From positions 1-48,556 of the forward strand of contig JASHTY010000181.1 of assembly GCA_030040315.1 (NCBI GenBank): DNA of 48,556 bases, written 5' to 3'. The notes beneath the pieces are model-generated. The model worked only from the letters and a program-made list of their open reading frames with translations. It was not told where the DNA came from and did no database searches. This document shows, piece by piece, positions 36,583-44,162 of the stretch (positions are counted from its first letter, which is position 1; each line of letters opens with the position of its first letter). The DNA comes from Terriglobia bacterium. GTDB taxonomy: Bacteria > Acidobacteriota > Terriglobia > UBA7540. The position numbers were made by a program, and so were the translations under genes.

Positions 36583-36627
36583 ATTCTCAACCTGAAAACC
36601 CGGGTTCGATTCCCGGTAGCGCTACCA
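36583..36627 (+). other. Attachment site copy 2 (tRNA-Glu 3' end repeat)
   Basis: The 45 bp match the tRNA-Glu 3' half with one mismatch (C for T at 36591). The 5' half of a tRNA is absent, so this is not a gene. It marks the right end of unit 1 and the left end of unit 2. Confidence 0.9.
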
Positions 36628-36905
36628 TCCCAAATTCAGATACTTGCTTCAAAAATGCAACTTGTGCCGAATCGCCTCGGATGCTCGATGGTGCTTGTTA
36701 GCGCTCGTCCGTGGCAGGAAGGGGCCACAAAAAGGGCCACACACTTTGTCTATAGACCCAAGCGGGTGTTTACAGAGTGGTGCACAAGGGGAGCGAATTT
36801 GAGGAACCCCAAGGCCTGGCGCATTCCTGGCCGTTGATGGTTTGAGTCACTCAGAACACTGAGAAACGATGTGGGGACAAATGGCGCGTAACCGGGTCTA
36901 AGCTT

Positions 36906-37250
36906 TTACTCAAGGGAAAAATTGCCGGTCTGCACAGGTGAGATACTGGGGACGGAGTCGCGCGCCCAGATTTCCAGCGTGTAGTCGCCCGCCGGCAGTT
37001 TGTCGGCCGGCAGCTTGAAGATTACCGGGACCAGCGGATTACCCTGGTGCATGAATTCGTTTATAGGAAGCGTGTTTGAGGAAAAGACCTTTTGATGGGT
37101 CTGCGCATTCAAAATGTTGAACAGGATTCCCACTTGAGGATTGCTGCTTTCCAAAAGCGGCTCATACACTTCCACGTAGGCCATGGGCTGCGCGCCCTGC
37201 CGGAAATGATTACTGCTTGAAGGCACAAGCTGCGCGCCACCCGCGACCAT
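36906..37250 (-). pseudogene. C-terminal fragment of an acidobacterial VWFA-type secreted protein
   Basis: The 114-codon frame resembles the C-terminal domain of the large VWFA-related proteins typical of Acidobacteriota: QLVPSSSNHFRQGAQPMAYV, then EVYEPLLESSNPQVGILFNI and a final KLPADKLPAGDYTLEIWARD. Those proteins are usually over 500 residues, with a signal peptide and von Willebrand domain. Here an in-frame TGA lies two codons before the ATG, and no N-terminal part is found in the following 500 bp. It seems a displaced relic. Confidence 0.65.
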
Positions 37251-37630
37251 GCCTCACGCTGCTGCCATACTATCACGCATCCACCGAGTGCGTCCGCAAG
37301 GTCACCAGGGCATGCACCGTGCCTGATGCTGATCGACGAACCTAACGACACTTGAGCTCCCCGGCCGGATTACGCCCTACTCGGAAGTTGTCGCGGACCG
37401 CTTACGATCCGGCTGCCACCCATTACCTACGATCAACGGCGAACTGTTTACCTGGCCTCGCCACCCTGATTCTCCGTGCTATATAAAGGCTCGGCGACCA
37501 TCTGGGGCTGATGGCCCAACTTCCGAGCTGAGGATGTGCGCGGAAACCAAGTTGCAAAAAGGGGCAAAGTAGGGGCCACAAGCATTTGAAAAATCCCACT
37601 AACCCCATGAACCTAAAAGCAGGCCATCCA

Positions 37631-37675
37631 ATTCTCAGTCTGAACCCGCGGGTTGGATTCCCGGTAGCGCTACCA
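37631..37675 (+). other. Attachment site copy 3 (degenerate tRNA-Glu 3' end repeat)
   Basis: The 45 bp match the tRNA-Glu 3' half at 40 positions; the T-stem and acceptor part are best kept (GGATTCCCGGTAGCGCTACC). Its greater divergence than copy 2 suggests it is the oldest junction, marking return to the ancestral chromosome. Confidence 0.85.
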
Positions 37676-37775
37676 TTCCCGAACCAATTCCTTCCTTGAA
37701 AACACCAAGGGATGTTCCTAAAATGCCAGCCGAGTTGGCTGATACTCGAAGCCCCATTGTGATTCCGGCAAGGTT

Positions 37776-39401
37776 ATGAACGAGGTTGAAGTCTCCCAGA
37801 TGGCTGAAAGCTCAGCCATTGACCGCCCCTCCGGAGCGCGCCTTGGTCTCAAGGATGCGATTGCGCTGCTGTTTTTGTGCGCGACACTCCTGGTTTACGC
37901 GCGACTTTTTGTAAATTTGGCCAACCCGCCCGACGAGGACGCCGCCATGTTGATGCGTTATGCTCGAAACCTGGCCAGCGGCCATGGGGTAGTATGGAAT
38001 ATTGGTTCCCACCCTGTTGACGGTGCGACGGATTTCTTATTCATGGCCGCCATTTCGGGGCTGATGCAATTTGGCCTTGGGGTTCTTGCCGCTACCCGAG
38101 GGCTTATCCTGATTTGTCACGCCCTGACCGTTCTGCTCACCTACATTGCCGTCCGGAAGCTGCACGAGTCGAGCCTGTGGATGGCGCTGTTTACAGCTGT
38201 CTACTTCGCGCTGGGGCCCGGCTTTCGGTACGTGGAAGCGGATTTCGGAACGCCGTTCTTTGCCCTGGCGGTCGCGGCCACTTTCTGGCTGGCGGAGGAG
38301 TGCCGGCGCGCGCCCCAATCCTGGCGGCACATCGCGGGCTTCGCTTTCACTTCCCTGGTCTTGGGGCTGATCCGGCCAGAGGGAGTATTCCTGGCCGCGC
38401 TCATGTTGCTTGGCCTGGTGTCTGTGGTGGGATTGAGGAATTCCCAGAGGCTCGCCCTGTGCTGGACGGCGGTCTACCTCGTCCTGGGAGGCGCCTACTT
38501 CGCCTGGCACTGGCGTTATTTTGGATACCCATTTCCGAATCCCTACTACATCAAGGGTGGCAACCATCTGCACTTCGACGCCCTGCGCACATCCATTTTT
38601 AACGTGGTGCAGCTTTGTCTTCCTTTCCTTCCGCTTTATTTGCTTGGACTGTTTTCATCACGCGGTACGCGCCGGCTGACCGTGTTCACGCTCATCCCGG
38701 TGGGCGGCTTTACGGCAATCTGGGTGCTGCTTTCACGCGAAATGAATTACTTGATGCGATTCCAATACGCGGTGGTGCCCCTGGTTCTGATTGCGTGGCC
38801 AGGGTTGGCGGCACAAGTTTGGGAGGATTGGCAACTTCCATCATGGCATTCGATTTCGCCGGATATTCGGCGGCGCGCCCGCGCGGTGGGAGCCATCCTG
38901 TCTGTGGCCATTATTTTGTGGCAGATCCGGTTATACCTGAGGAGCGATTCAACGGCCACCTGCAACGCGGAAGTTGCCTTGATGCTGCACGATTATTCGG
39001 CCAAGGGTTATGGCCTGGCGACAACGGAGGCCGGCATAGTTCCGCTCTATTCCGGCTGGCGGGCGCTCGACACCTATGGGTTGAATGACCGCGAGCTTGC
39101 CCACGGAGCGGACCTAATCGAGCGACTCGACTCGTTCCGTCCCCAAGTCATTGAGATCCACATCACGGAGCTGCACGGGGAGCTTGCGCGATTTGAGGTG
39201 ATGGAGCGCCGGGTGAAGGCTTATGCCGAACAGAGGGGTTACCGCCTGGCGGCAGCGTTCGGATTGGCCCCAAGTTATGTCTACCTTTATTACGTACAGC
39301 CGGACTTCCCGCAGAGTGACGAAGTTGCCCGGCGAATACAGACCACCTGGAAATCCAATCCGCGCGGTTACTACGATTTTGCCAACTTCAAGATGCCGTA
39401 G
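37776..39401 (+). CDS. GT-C-type polytopic membrane glycosyltransferase-like protein
   Basis: The 541-residue protein has about 10-11 hydrophobic helices up to residue 400 and a soluble C-terminal part. In its first loop it carries PPDEDAAMLMRYARNLASGH and NIGSHPVDGATDFLF, like the acidic first loop of GT-C enzymes (arabinofuranosyl- or ArnT/PMT-like transferases), where the Asp or Glu acts as catalytic base. Such enzymes transfer sugars from polyprenyl-phosphate donors on the outer face of the inner membrane. No polysaccharide operon surrounds it. An AAGG box precedes the ATG closely. It is the first core gene after the island. Confidence 0.75.
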   Translation: MNEVEVSQMAESSAIDRPSGARLGLKDAIALLFLCATLLVYARLFVNLANPPDEDAAMLMRYARNLASGHGVVWNIGSHPVDGATDFLFMAAISGLMQFGLGVLAATRGLILICHALTVLLTYIAVRKLHESSLWMALFTAVYFALGPGFRYVEADFGTPFFALAVAATFWLAEECRRAPQSWRHIAGFAFTSLVLGLIRPEGVFLAALMLLGLVSVVGLRNSQRLALCWTAVYLVLGGAYFAWHWRYFGYPFPNPYYIKGGNHLHFDALRTSIFNVVQLCLPFLPLYLLGLFSSRGTRRLTVFTLIPVGGFTAIWVLLSREMNYLMRFQYAVVPLVLIAWPGLAAQVWEDWQLPSWHSISPDIRRRARAVGAILSVAIILWQIRLYLRSDSTATCNAEVALMLHDYSAKGYGLATTEAGIVPLYSGWRALDTYGLNDRELAHGADLIERLDSFRPQVIEIHITELHGELARFEVMERRVKAYAEQRGYRLAAAFGLAPSYVYLYYVQPDFPQSDEVARRIQTTWKSNPRGYYDFANFKMP

Positions 39402-39536
39402 CTGAAGGTATTTGCCATCGTCCCATTGAGCGAATTCCGTAGTGTCACTCGGGTGTGATGGGAATAGGTGAGACCTTCCCTCGTCCGGTTCGCCGTATAA
39501 TGTTGGCGGGATCAAACGATTTCCGGGGGTGCAACC

Positions 39537-41321
39537 TTGTGGCGCCGCGTGAAGATGAGTCTGCTGTTTTGCGTTCTGGGAGTCTGTCTGTTCAGCTCGA
39601 TGGTTCCGACCCGTGGCCAAATAATCGATTCGGCGAAGAAAGTAAAAAGCGCCGCGTGCCCCGGCGATAACGCCGGTCTTATTCTGCCCGCGGGTTTCTG
39701 CGCGACCGTCTTTGCCGACCACATCGGTCACGCTCGCCACATGGTGGGGGCGCCGAACGGAGTGCTATATGTGAACACTTGGTCGGGGGGATACTACGGT
39801 AACGATAAGCCCGTGCCCGGCGGTTTCCTTGTGGCACTGCAGGACACGACCGGCGCAGGCAAGGCCGACGTCATCAAGCGCTTCGGCGAAACCACGCAGA
39901 CCGGAGGTAAAGGCGGCACGGGAATCGGCTTCTACCACGGCTCGATCTATGCGGAGATCAACGATAGCATCGTGCGTTACGCGCTGCCGGAGGGCGCCAT
40001 CGTCCCGCCAGGCCCGGCGGAGACCGTAGTCTCCGGCCTGCCCCTGGGCGGTGACCATCCCATGCACCCGTTCATCATCGATGCCGGCGGATCAATGTAC
40101 GTTGACGTCGCCACCGCCACCAACGCCTGCCAGGCCAGGAATCGCCAGCTTCATTCCCCCGGCGCCGACCCTTGCCGAGAACTCAATACGCGCGGCGGCG
40201 TTTGGCGTTACGACGCGAACAAAACGGACCAGGTTTTTTCACCCGCGGAGCGTTACGCCACGGGAATTCGCAATGCGGAAGGCTTCGCGATCGATTCCGG
40301 CGGACGCATTTTCGTAACCCAGCACGGCCGCGACCAGCTTCACGCCAATTGGCCGGAACTTTACCACCCCTCCGAGGAAGCCACGCTGCCGGCGGAGGAG
40401 TTGATGCTCCTGAAGCAGGGGGGCGACTACGGCTGGCCCGAATGCTATTTCGACGGCCCGGCGAATAAGCTGGTACTGGCTCCTGAATACGGTGGTGACG
40501 GCGGCAAAAAGCTGGGTGTTTGCGCCGATAAGCTCGACCCCGTTGCTGCTTTTCCTGCCCACTGGGCGCCCAACGGCATGACGCACTATGACCAAACCCA
40601 GTTTCCGGCCCGCTATCGTGACGGAGTGTTCATCGCCTTCCACGGCTCCTGGGACCGCGCACCCTACCCGCAGGGAGGGTACAACGTGGTCTTTCAACCG
40701 TTGCTTAACGGCCAGGCCTCGGGCGGTTGCGAGGTTTTCGCCGATGGATTCGCTGGACCCGTAAAAACTCCGGCGGGCGCGCTGCACCGGCCATCGGGTG
40801 TGGCACCGAGAGCGGACGGTGCGCTCTACGTCTCCGACGATATTCGCGGACGAATCTATCGGATCGTCTACGCGGGCGGGTCGGCCAACAGCGACGCCCC
40901 GGCGGTTACACCTTGTGAGAGCTTATCGGCTCCGCCGGGTGAAATCGCCACGGCTCAGGCCCAGCCGCCCGAAGGCACACATGCCGATGCCGGCGCGGGC
41001 GCCAGTCGCCTCCCCGTGCCCGAAGGCGCAACCGCAGAAATGGTGGCCCTGGGCAATCGCATCTACCACGGACAAGCCGGTGGAGCTGCCTGCACGGGCT
41101 GCCACGGCGAGCACGGCACAGGTTCGCCGCTGGGGCCCGACCTGACCTCCAAAAAATGGATGTGGAGCGACGGCAGCTATGCCGGCATCACGAAGGTCAT
41201 TCGCGATGGAGTGCCGCAGCCCAAGGAATATCGCAGCCCCATGCCGCCCATGGGCGGAGCGCAGCTAACGCCCGGACAGCTCTCTGCGCTGGCTGCCTAC
41301 GTCTGGGCGCTGAGCCACTAA
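39537..41321 (+). CDS. Sorbosone/PQQ sugar dehydrogenase-like propeller with C-terminal cytochrome c
   Basis: I choose the TTG at 39537 (594 residues), because GGGGG lies 6-8 nt upstream; an ATG at 39555 is possible. A signal peptide ends near PTRGQ (residue 28). Residues about 45-430 form a sorbosone/glucose dehydrogenase-like beta-propeller (AEGFAIDSGGRIFVTQHGRD, HRPSGVAPRADGALYVSDD). Residues about 490-590 are a class I cytochrome c with CTGCH and a distal Met in SPMPPMGG. It would oxidise a sugar or alcohol in the periplasm and pass electrons to its own haem. PQQ use is typical of the family but not provable here. Confidence 0.85.
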   Translation: MWRRVKMSLLFCVLGVCLFSSMVPTRGQIIDSAKKVKSAACPGDNAGLILPAGFCATVFADHIGHARHMVGAPNGVLYVNTWSGGYYGNDKPVPGGFLVALQDTTGAGKADVIKRFGETTQTGGKGGTGIGFYHGSIYAEINDSIVRYALPEGAIVPPGPAETVVSGLPLGGDHPMHPFIIDAGGSMYVDVATATNACQARNRQLHSPGADPCRELNTRGGVWRYDANKTDQVFSPAERYATGIRNAEGFAIDSGGRIFVTQHGRDQLHANWPELYHPSEEATLPAEELMLLKQGGDYGWPECYFDGPANKLVLAPEYGGDGGKKLGVCADKLDPVAAFPAHWAPNGMTHYDQTQFPARYRDGVFIAFHGSWDRAPYPQGGYNVVFQPLLNGQASGGCEVFADGFAGPVKTPAGALHRPSGVAPRADGALYVSDDIRGRIYRIVYAGGSANSDAPAVTPCESLSAPPGEIATAQAQPPEGTHADAGAGASRLPVPEGATAEMVALGNRIYHGQAGGAACTGCHGEHGTGSPLGPDLTSKKWMWSDGSYAGITKVIRDGVPQPKEYRSPMPPMGGAQLTPGQLSALAAYVWALSH

Positions 41322-41376
41322 CGACGGGGTAAGCGCACATGCGTGCTATGATATTCTTGCGCGCCGGAGGACCACG

Positions 41377-41547
41377 ATGGATCTGACTGCGGTTTTCAAG
41401 AAAGTGCCGGAAGGTTATATCGCTTGGGTTGAAGACCTGCCCGGCGCTAACACGCAAGGGGCAACCCTTGAAGAAGCGCGCGAGAATCTTCGGGAAGCCA
41501 TTCGACTGGTCTTTGAGGCCAATCGCGAATTGGCCAAGGCTGGCTGA
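41377..41547 (+). CDS. hicB: HicB-family antitoxin-like protein, short and without HicA
   Basis: The 56-residue product starts at ATG 41377, with GGAGG 6 nt upstream. It is a HicB-type partial RNase-H-like fold: MDLTAVFKKVPEGYIAWVED then GATLEEARENLREAIRLVFE. Relatives of this group usually continue for 12-20 residues past ANRELA; here the frame stops after ELAKAG, so the C-terminal tail is lost. No HicA-like double-stranded-RNA-binding-fold toxin occurs on either side. It may be an orphan regulator or the remnant of a pair cut by insertion of the restriction cassette that follows 200 bp later. Confidence 0.8.
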   Translation: MDLTAVFKKVPEGYIAWVEDLPGANTQGATLEEARENLREAIRLVFEANRELAKAG

Positions 41548-41743
41548 ATTCAGAGTTGCGCCCTCAACTTCTGCCCGATTTTTGTCGAAAACAATGCTGA
41601 GGAAATATAGTAATGGTTTTCCCTAGAGACTTCGCATCTGCCGCGTGGTAACATTTGTGAGATCGAGCATCGCTCCAGATAGCTGTAAATTTTGTTTTGG
41701 TGGTGCGCTGGTGCTCCCCAACTCCAGCCTGTAGGGGGTTACA

Positions 41744-42604
41744 TTGGGAAGGAGCTTATCTCCTATAGCAGTTGCTCCCCAACAGCTCACACTGATTCCC
41801 AAGAGACAGGGAAAGCTCATTGCTTTCGGATGGTACGGTGGAAAATTCAGCCACTTAGATTGGCTGCTGCCTTTGCTGCCCCAGTGCCACCATTACTGCG
41901 AGCCGTTCGCGGGGTCCGCGGCGGTTCTTCTCAATAGGGTACCGGCACCTGTAGAGACCTACAATGACATTGATGGGGAGGTGGTAAATTTCTTTCGCGT
42001 TCTACGTGAGAAAAAAGATGAGCTGGTGCAAGCCATAGCCCTGACTCCTTTTTCTCGTGAGGAATTCTACCGTGCCCTGCCTTCGAGCGGAAAGACGGCG
42101 TCATCGATAGAGCGCGCTCGCCAGTTCTTTGTGCGGGCCCGCCAGACCAGAACAGGGCTGGCACAGACTGCCTCGCTTGGCCGTTGGGCTAATTGCAAGA
42201 ATACTACGCGGGCTGGGATGTCCGGCGTGGTCTCTCGCTGGCTCGGGAGCGTTGAAGCGCTCCCGGATATCGCACTGCGCTTGCTGAGGGTCCAAATCGA
42301 AAATCGGCCGGCGACCGACGTGATCAGGCTCTATGATGATCCCGGGACATTGTTCTATTGCGATCCTCCTTATGTCCACTCATCCCGTGGCGACTCGAAG
42401 GCATACGGGTTTGAGATGAACGATGCTGATCATAGACGCCTTTCGGCCGAATTGGACCGCTGCCGTGGCAAAGCGGCTGTTTCCGGATACCGCTGCGATC
42501 TGATGGACGAACTTTATAAAGGATGGCGACGCGTTGACGCGTCGCCCAAGCAATGCCACTCGATCAAAAAGATTCGAAGGGAGGCACTTTGGTTGAACTA
42601 CTAG
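41744..42604 (+). CDS. D12-class DNA adenine-N6 methyltransferase
   Basis: I place the start at TTG 41744 (286 residues), since AGGGGG lies 6 nt upstream and the first motif begins only at residue 28. Motif I is FGWYGGK (28-34), the cofactor region continues in YCEPFAGSAAVLLNRV, and the catalytic motif is DPPY (207-210). This is the Dam/D12-class architecture methylating adenine N6. The gene is 19 nt before the endonuclease gene on the same strand, so it should protect the host at the endonuclease recognition site. The lower G+C content than neighbours suggests acquisition by transfer. Confidence 0.88.
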   Translation: MGRSLSPIAVAPQQLTLIPKRQGKLIAFGWYGGKFSHLDWLLPLLPQCHHYCEPFAGSAAVLLNRVPAPVETYNDIDGEVVNFFRVLREKKDELVQAIALTPFSREEFYRALPSSGKTASSIERARQFFVRARQTRTGLAQTASLGRWANCKNTTRAGMSGVVSRWLGSVEALPDIALRLLRVQIENRPATDVIRLYDDPGTLFYCDPPYVHSSRGDSKAYGFEMNDADHRRLSAELDRCRGKAAVSGYRCDLMDELYKGWRRVDASPKQCHSIKKIRREALWLNY

Positions 42605-42623
42605 CGGAGGCGACCTGCCCAAA

Positions 42624-43718
42624 ATGCTCAAAGACCAAGTTGCGACCATCTTGCAAGGCGAGTGGGGAAAAGTAAGTTCTCTTGCCAAAGAAGGAAGGAT
42701 CGCGGACTTTGTCAAAGATATAAAGCTACGCCGAGCAATTCAATCGTCTATAAACTCTCGCGCGAAGACCTACCGCTATGTACTTCCCACGCAGATCGCG
42801 GCGAAGCTCGCTGACCCATCGCTTGATAGTCATTGCCTGCAATCCCTAAGGGGAGGAGAAGGCGCATCCGACGCCAGGACGATCGCCCATGACGTTATCG
42901 TGCCCTTTGACCAATCGAATGAGAATGTGCTTGGAGGCTCACAGGAACCGTACGTTAACAATCCACTGCGCGTGCCCGAGGTTTCTTCGAAGTATCGCGG
43001 TGCTCAGAAATACAAGGACGTCTGGGACCAGCTCTGTGTTGTGCTTAACGCTGTGGAAAATAGGTCAGACAAAGAGTTTACACGCACCGTCTTCCGGCAG
43101 GTGCTCGTTGAAATCTACCGACGCCTCTCCACAGTTCGTGTAGTCTATCCTGCGCCTAGGCGGGTCAGCTTGACCAAGTCCCTTGAGGTAATCCGGAGGT
43201 TCCTCGCAGAACATTCGGGAGGCGATCGACTCTTAGCACTTTCTTCGGCGCTGTTCACGATTATCGGTCAGCAGTTCCATTTGTATGCCGAAGTCAGAAG
43301 GGGCAAGATCACTGCAGCAGACCAGGCCAGCGGCATGCTGGCCGACCTGGAATGCGTGAGCAAGGATGGGAAGATTTTATTCGCAGTTGAAGTCAAAGAC
43401 CGGCACATTACAATTAGTCAATTAAAGGCCAAGCTGAGTACGATCCGAGAAAAACAGGTATCCGAGATTTTCTTTGTAGCGACACAGGGAACATTGGAAA
43501 GCGAACGCACGGCAATCGAGTCTCTCATCGATCACCAGTTTGCAAGTGGTCAAAATGTCTACATAACGGACCTTGAGAGACTTAGTCGTACGGCGCTTGC
43601 GCTTGTCGGGGAAGAGGGTCGGCGAGCATTTCTGATCGAAACGTCCAACCAGTTAGAGAGGTATCGATCCGATATCACCCACCGGAGGGCGTGGGCGGGA
43701 ATCCTCGAAAGATTGTAA
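42624..43718 (+). CDS. SacI-family type II restriction endonuclease
   Basis: The 364-residue protein matches the SacI endonuclease family by the conserved stretch ARTIAHDVIVPFDQSNENVL followed by GGSQEPYVNNPLRVPE. A PD-(D/E)xK-type catalytic site is visible: D241, then E256 and K258 in LFAVEVKD. SacI itself cuts GAGCTC, but the recognition site here cannot be inferred, and pairing with an adenine D12 methyltransferase may mean a different target. A GGAGG box lies about 13 nt before the ATG. The catalytic residues look intact and the frame is uninterrupted, so the system may be active. Confidence 0.82.
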   Translation: MLKDQVATILQGEWGKVSSLAKEGRIADFVKDIKLRRAIQSSINSRAKTYRYVLPTQIAAKLADPSLDSHCLQSLRGGEGASDARTIAHDVIVPFDQSNENVLGGSQEPYVNNPLRVPEVSSKYRGAQKYKDVWDQLCVVLNAVENRSDKEFTRTVFRQVLVEIYRRLSTVRVVYPAPRRVSLTKSLEVIRRFLAEHSGGDRLLALSSALFTIIGQQFHLYAEVRRGKITAADQASGMLADLECVSKDGKILFAVEVKDRHITISQLKAKLSTIREKQVSEIFFVATQGTLESERTAIESLIDHQFASGQNVYITDLERLSRTALALVGEEGRRAFLIETSNQLERYRSDITHRRAWAGILERL

Positions 43719-43739
43719 TGAATCCAAAAGGCCGATGTT

Positions 43740-43940
43740 TCATCGATCCGCGCAGCGGCCGTTGCGGAGGTCGTTCAAGGCCTCTTCGGCGAGGGCATCG
43801 AGCTTGCCCGCCGCGATGTCTTCCTCAATCTGGCGGTCCCATGCTTCAGCGTCCAACTCGGCAAACCACGCTCGAAATGCGGCAAGTTCCCTGGGCGAAA
43901 GCTGACGGACAGCATTTTCAATCTGTTCCAGGTTGCTCAT
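43740..43940 (-). CDS. Small antitoxin-like protein without toxin partner
   Basis: The 66-residue product (ATG at 43940) is a short acidic helical protein: MSNLEQIENAVRQLSPREL then WDRQIEEDIAAGKLDALAEE. This type occurs as the antitoxin of RelE/ParE-like pairs, with the toxin gene usually directly downstream. Here the downstream side is the 3' end of the convergent endonuclease gene 21 bp away, so no toxin fits. The open frame extends upstream to 44135, but that part covers the intergenic repeat and is not coding. It is an orphan or the remains of a pair disrupted by the restriction cassette. Confidence 0.7.
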   Translation of the reverse strand: MSNLEQIENAVRQLSPRELAAFRAWFAELDAEAWDRQIEEDIAAGKLDALAEEALNDLRNGRCADR

Positions 43941-43996
43941 AAGGTCAAGCATACTCCAACCGAAATTCAGGCGCAACGTCGCCCGAAACCAAGCAC

Positions 43997-44029
43997 GTAG
44001 CGAGGACCGCCGAATTTGCGGTCCGCGTC
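43997..44029 (+). repeat. 33-bp palindromic repeat, copy A
   Basis: GTAGCGAGGACCGCCGAATT and the following 13 bases form a hairpin (GGACCGC with GCGGTCC). The same element occurs in inverted orientation at 44124-44156 (29 of 33 identical). The two copies, 94 bp apart, could themselves pair. Confidence 0.8.
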
Positions 44030-44123
44030 TTTTCCGTCGCCCCTTGGATTCACTTCGCAGTGGGCTGCAAGGAAGCGATCGTCCAAGTGTGTGTCCAAAA
44101 AAATCCCGTCGCAACACTGAAGT

Positions 44124-44156
44124 GACGCGGACCACAAATGCGGTGGTCCGCGCTAC
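44124..44156 (-). repeat. 33-bp palindromic repeat, copy B (inverted)
   Basis: GACGCGGACCACAAATGCGG and the following 13 bases are the inverse of copy A and also self-complementary (GCGGACCAC with GTGGTCCGC). It ends 7 bp from the transglutaminase gene stop and may act as its 3' hairpin. Confidence 0.8.
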
Positions 44157-44162
44157 TTCCGG

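Larger units (their letters stand above)
21973..36627 (+). mobile_element. 14.7-kb integrated island at tRNA-Glu (unit 1)
   Basis: The unit lies between the intact tRNA-Glu and the 45-bp direct repeat at 36583-36627. It starts with a degraded tyrosine integrase facing the tRNA, as is usual for such islands. Cargo follows: a three-gene flavin/diiron module, an RND efflux operon, a small secreted protein and a two-component system. No conjugation, replication or phage structural gene is seen and the integrase is broken, so the unit appears fixed. Cargo composition looks like the rest of the chromosome, suggesting transfer among related bacteria. Confidence 0.82.
36628..37675 (+). mobile_element. 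1.05-kb second unit between att copies 2 and 3
   Basis: The unit lies between two direct repeats of the tRNA 3' end. It contains only a truncated gene and no integrase. GGGCCACA occurs twice near its left end (36722-36729, 36734-36741) and once near its right end (37573-37580), possibly integrase arm sites or common flanking relics. The sequences just after att copies 2 and 3 also look alike (CATCCCAAATTC and CATTCCCGAACC). I read it as the remains of an older insertion. The stretches 36628-36905 and 37251-37630 hold nothing else I recognise. Confidence 0.55.

Noticed and set aside
36583-36627. A second tRNA-Glu gene
   Set aside because: Only the 3' half matches; no D arm or 5' acceptor strand precedes it. 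It is an attachment-site repeat. The same applies to 37631-37675.
36655-36837. A 60-codon plus-strand frame in the second unit
   Set aside because: No ribosome-binding site or domain, and it runs through the GGGCCACA repeats in a debris-rich stretch.
41548-41743. A hicA toxin gene after hicB
   Set aside because: Frames in this gap show no HicA-like lysine-rich small fold or catalytic His, and the 65-codon frame overlapping hicB is in another frame without family features.
43941-44135. N-terminal extension of the small antitoxin-like gene
   Set aside because: The extra codons translate the palindromic repeat region (Arg-rich, no homology) and a proper ATG at 43940 begins the recognisable part.
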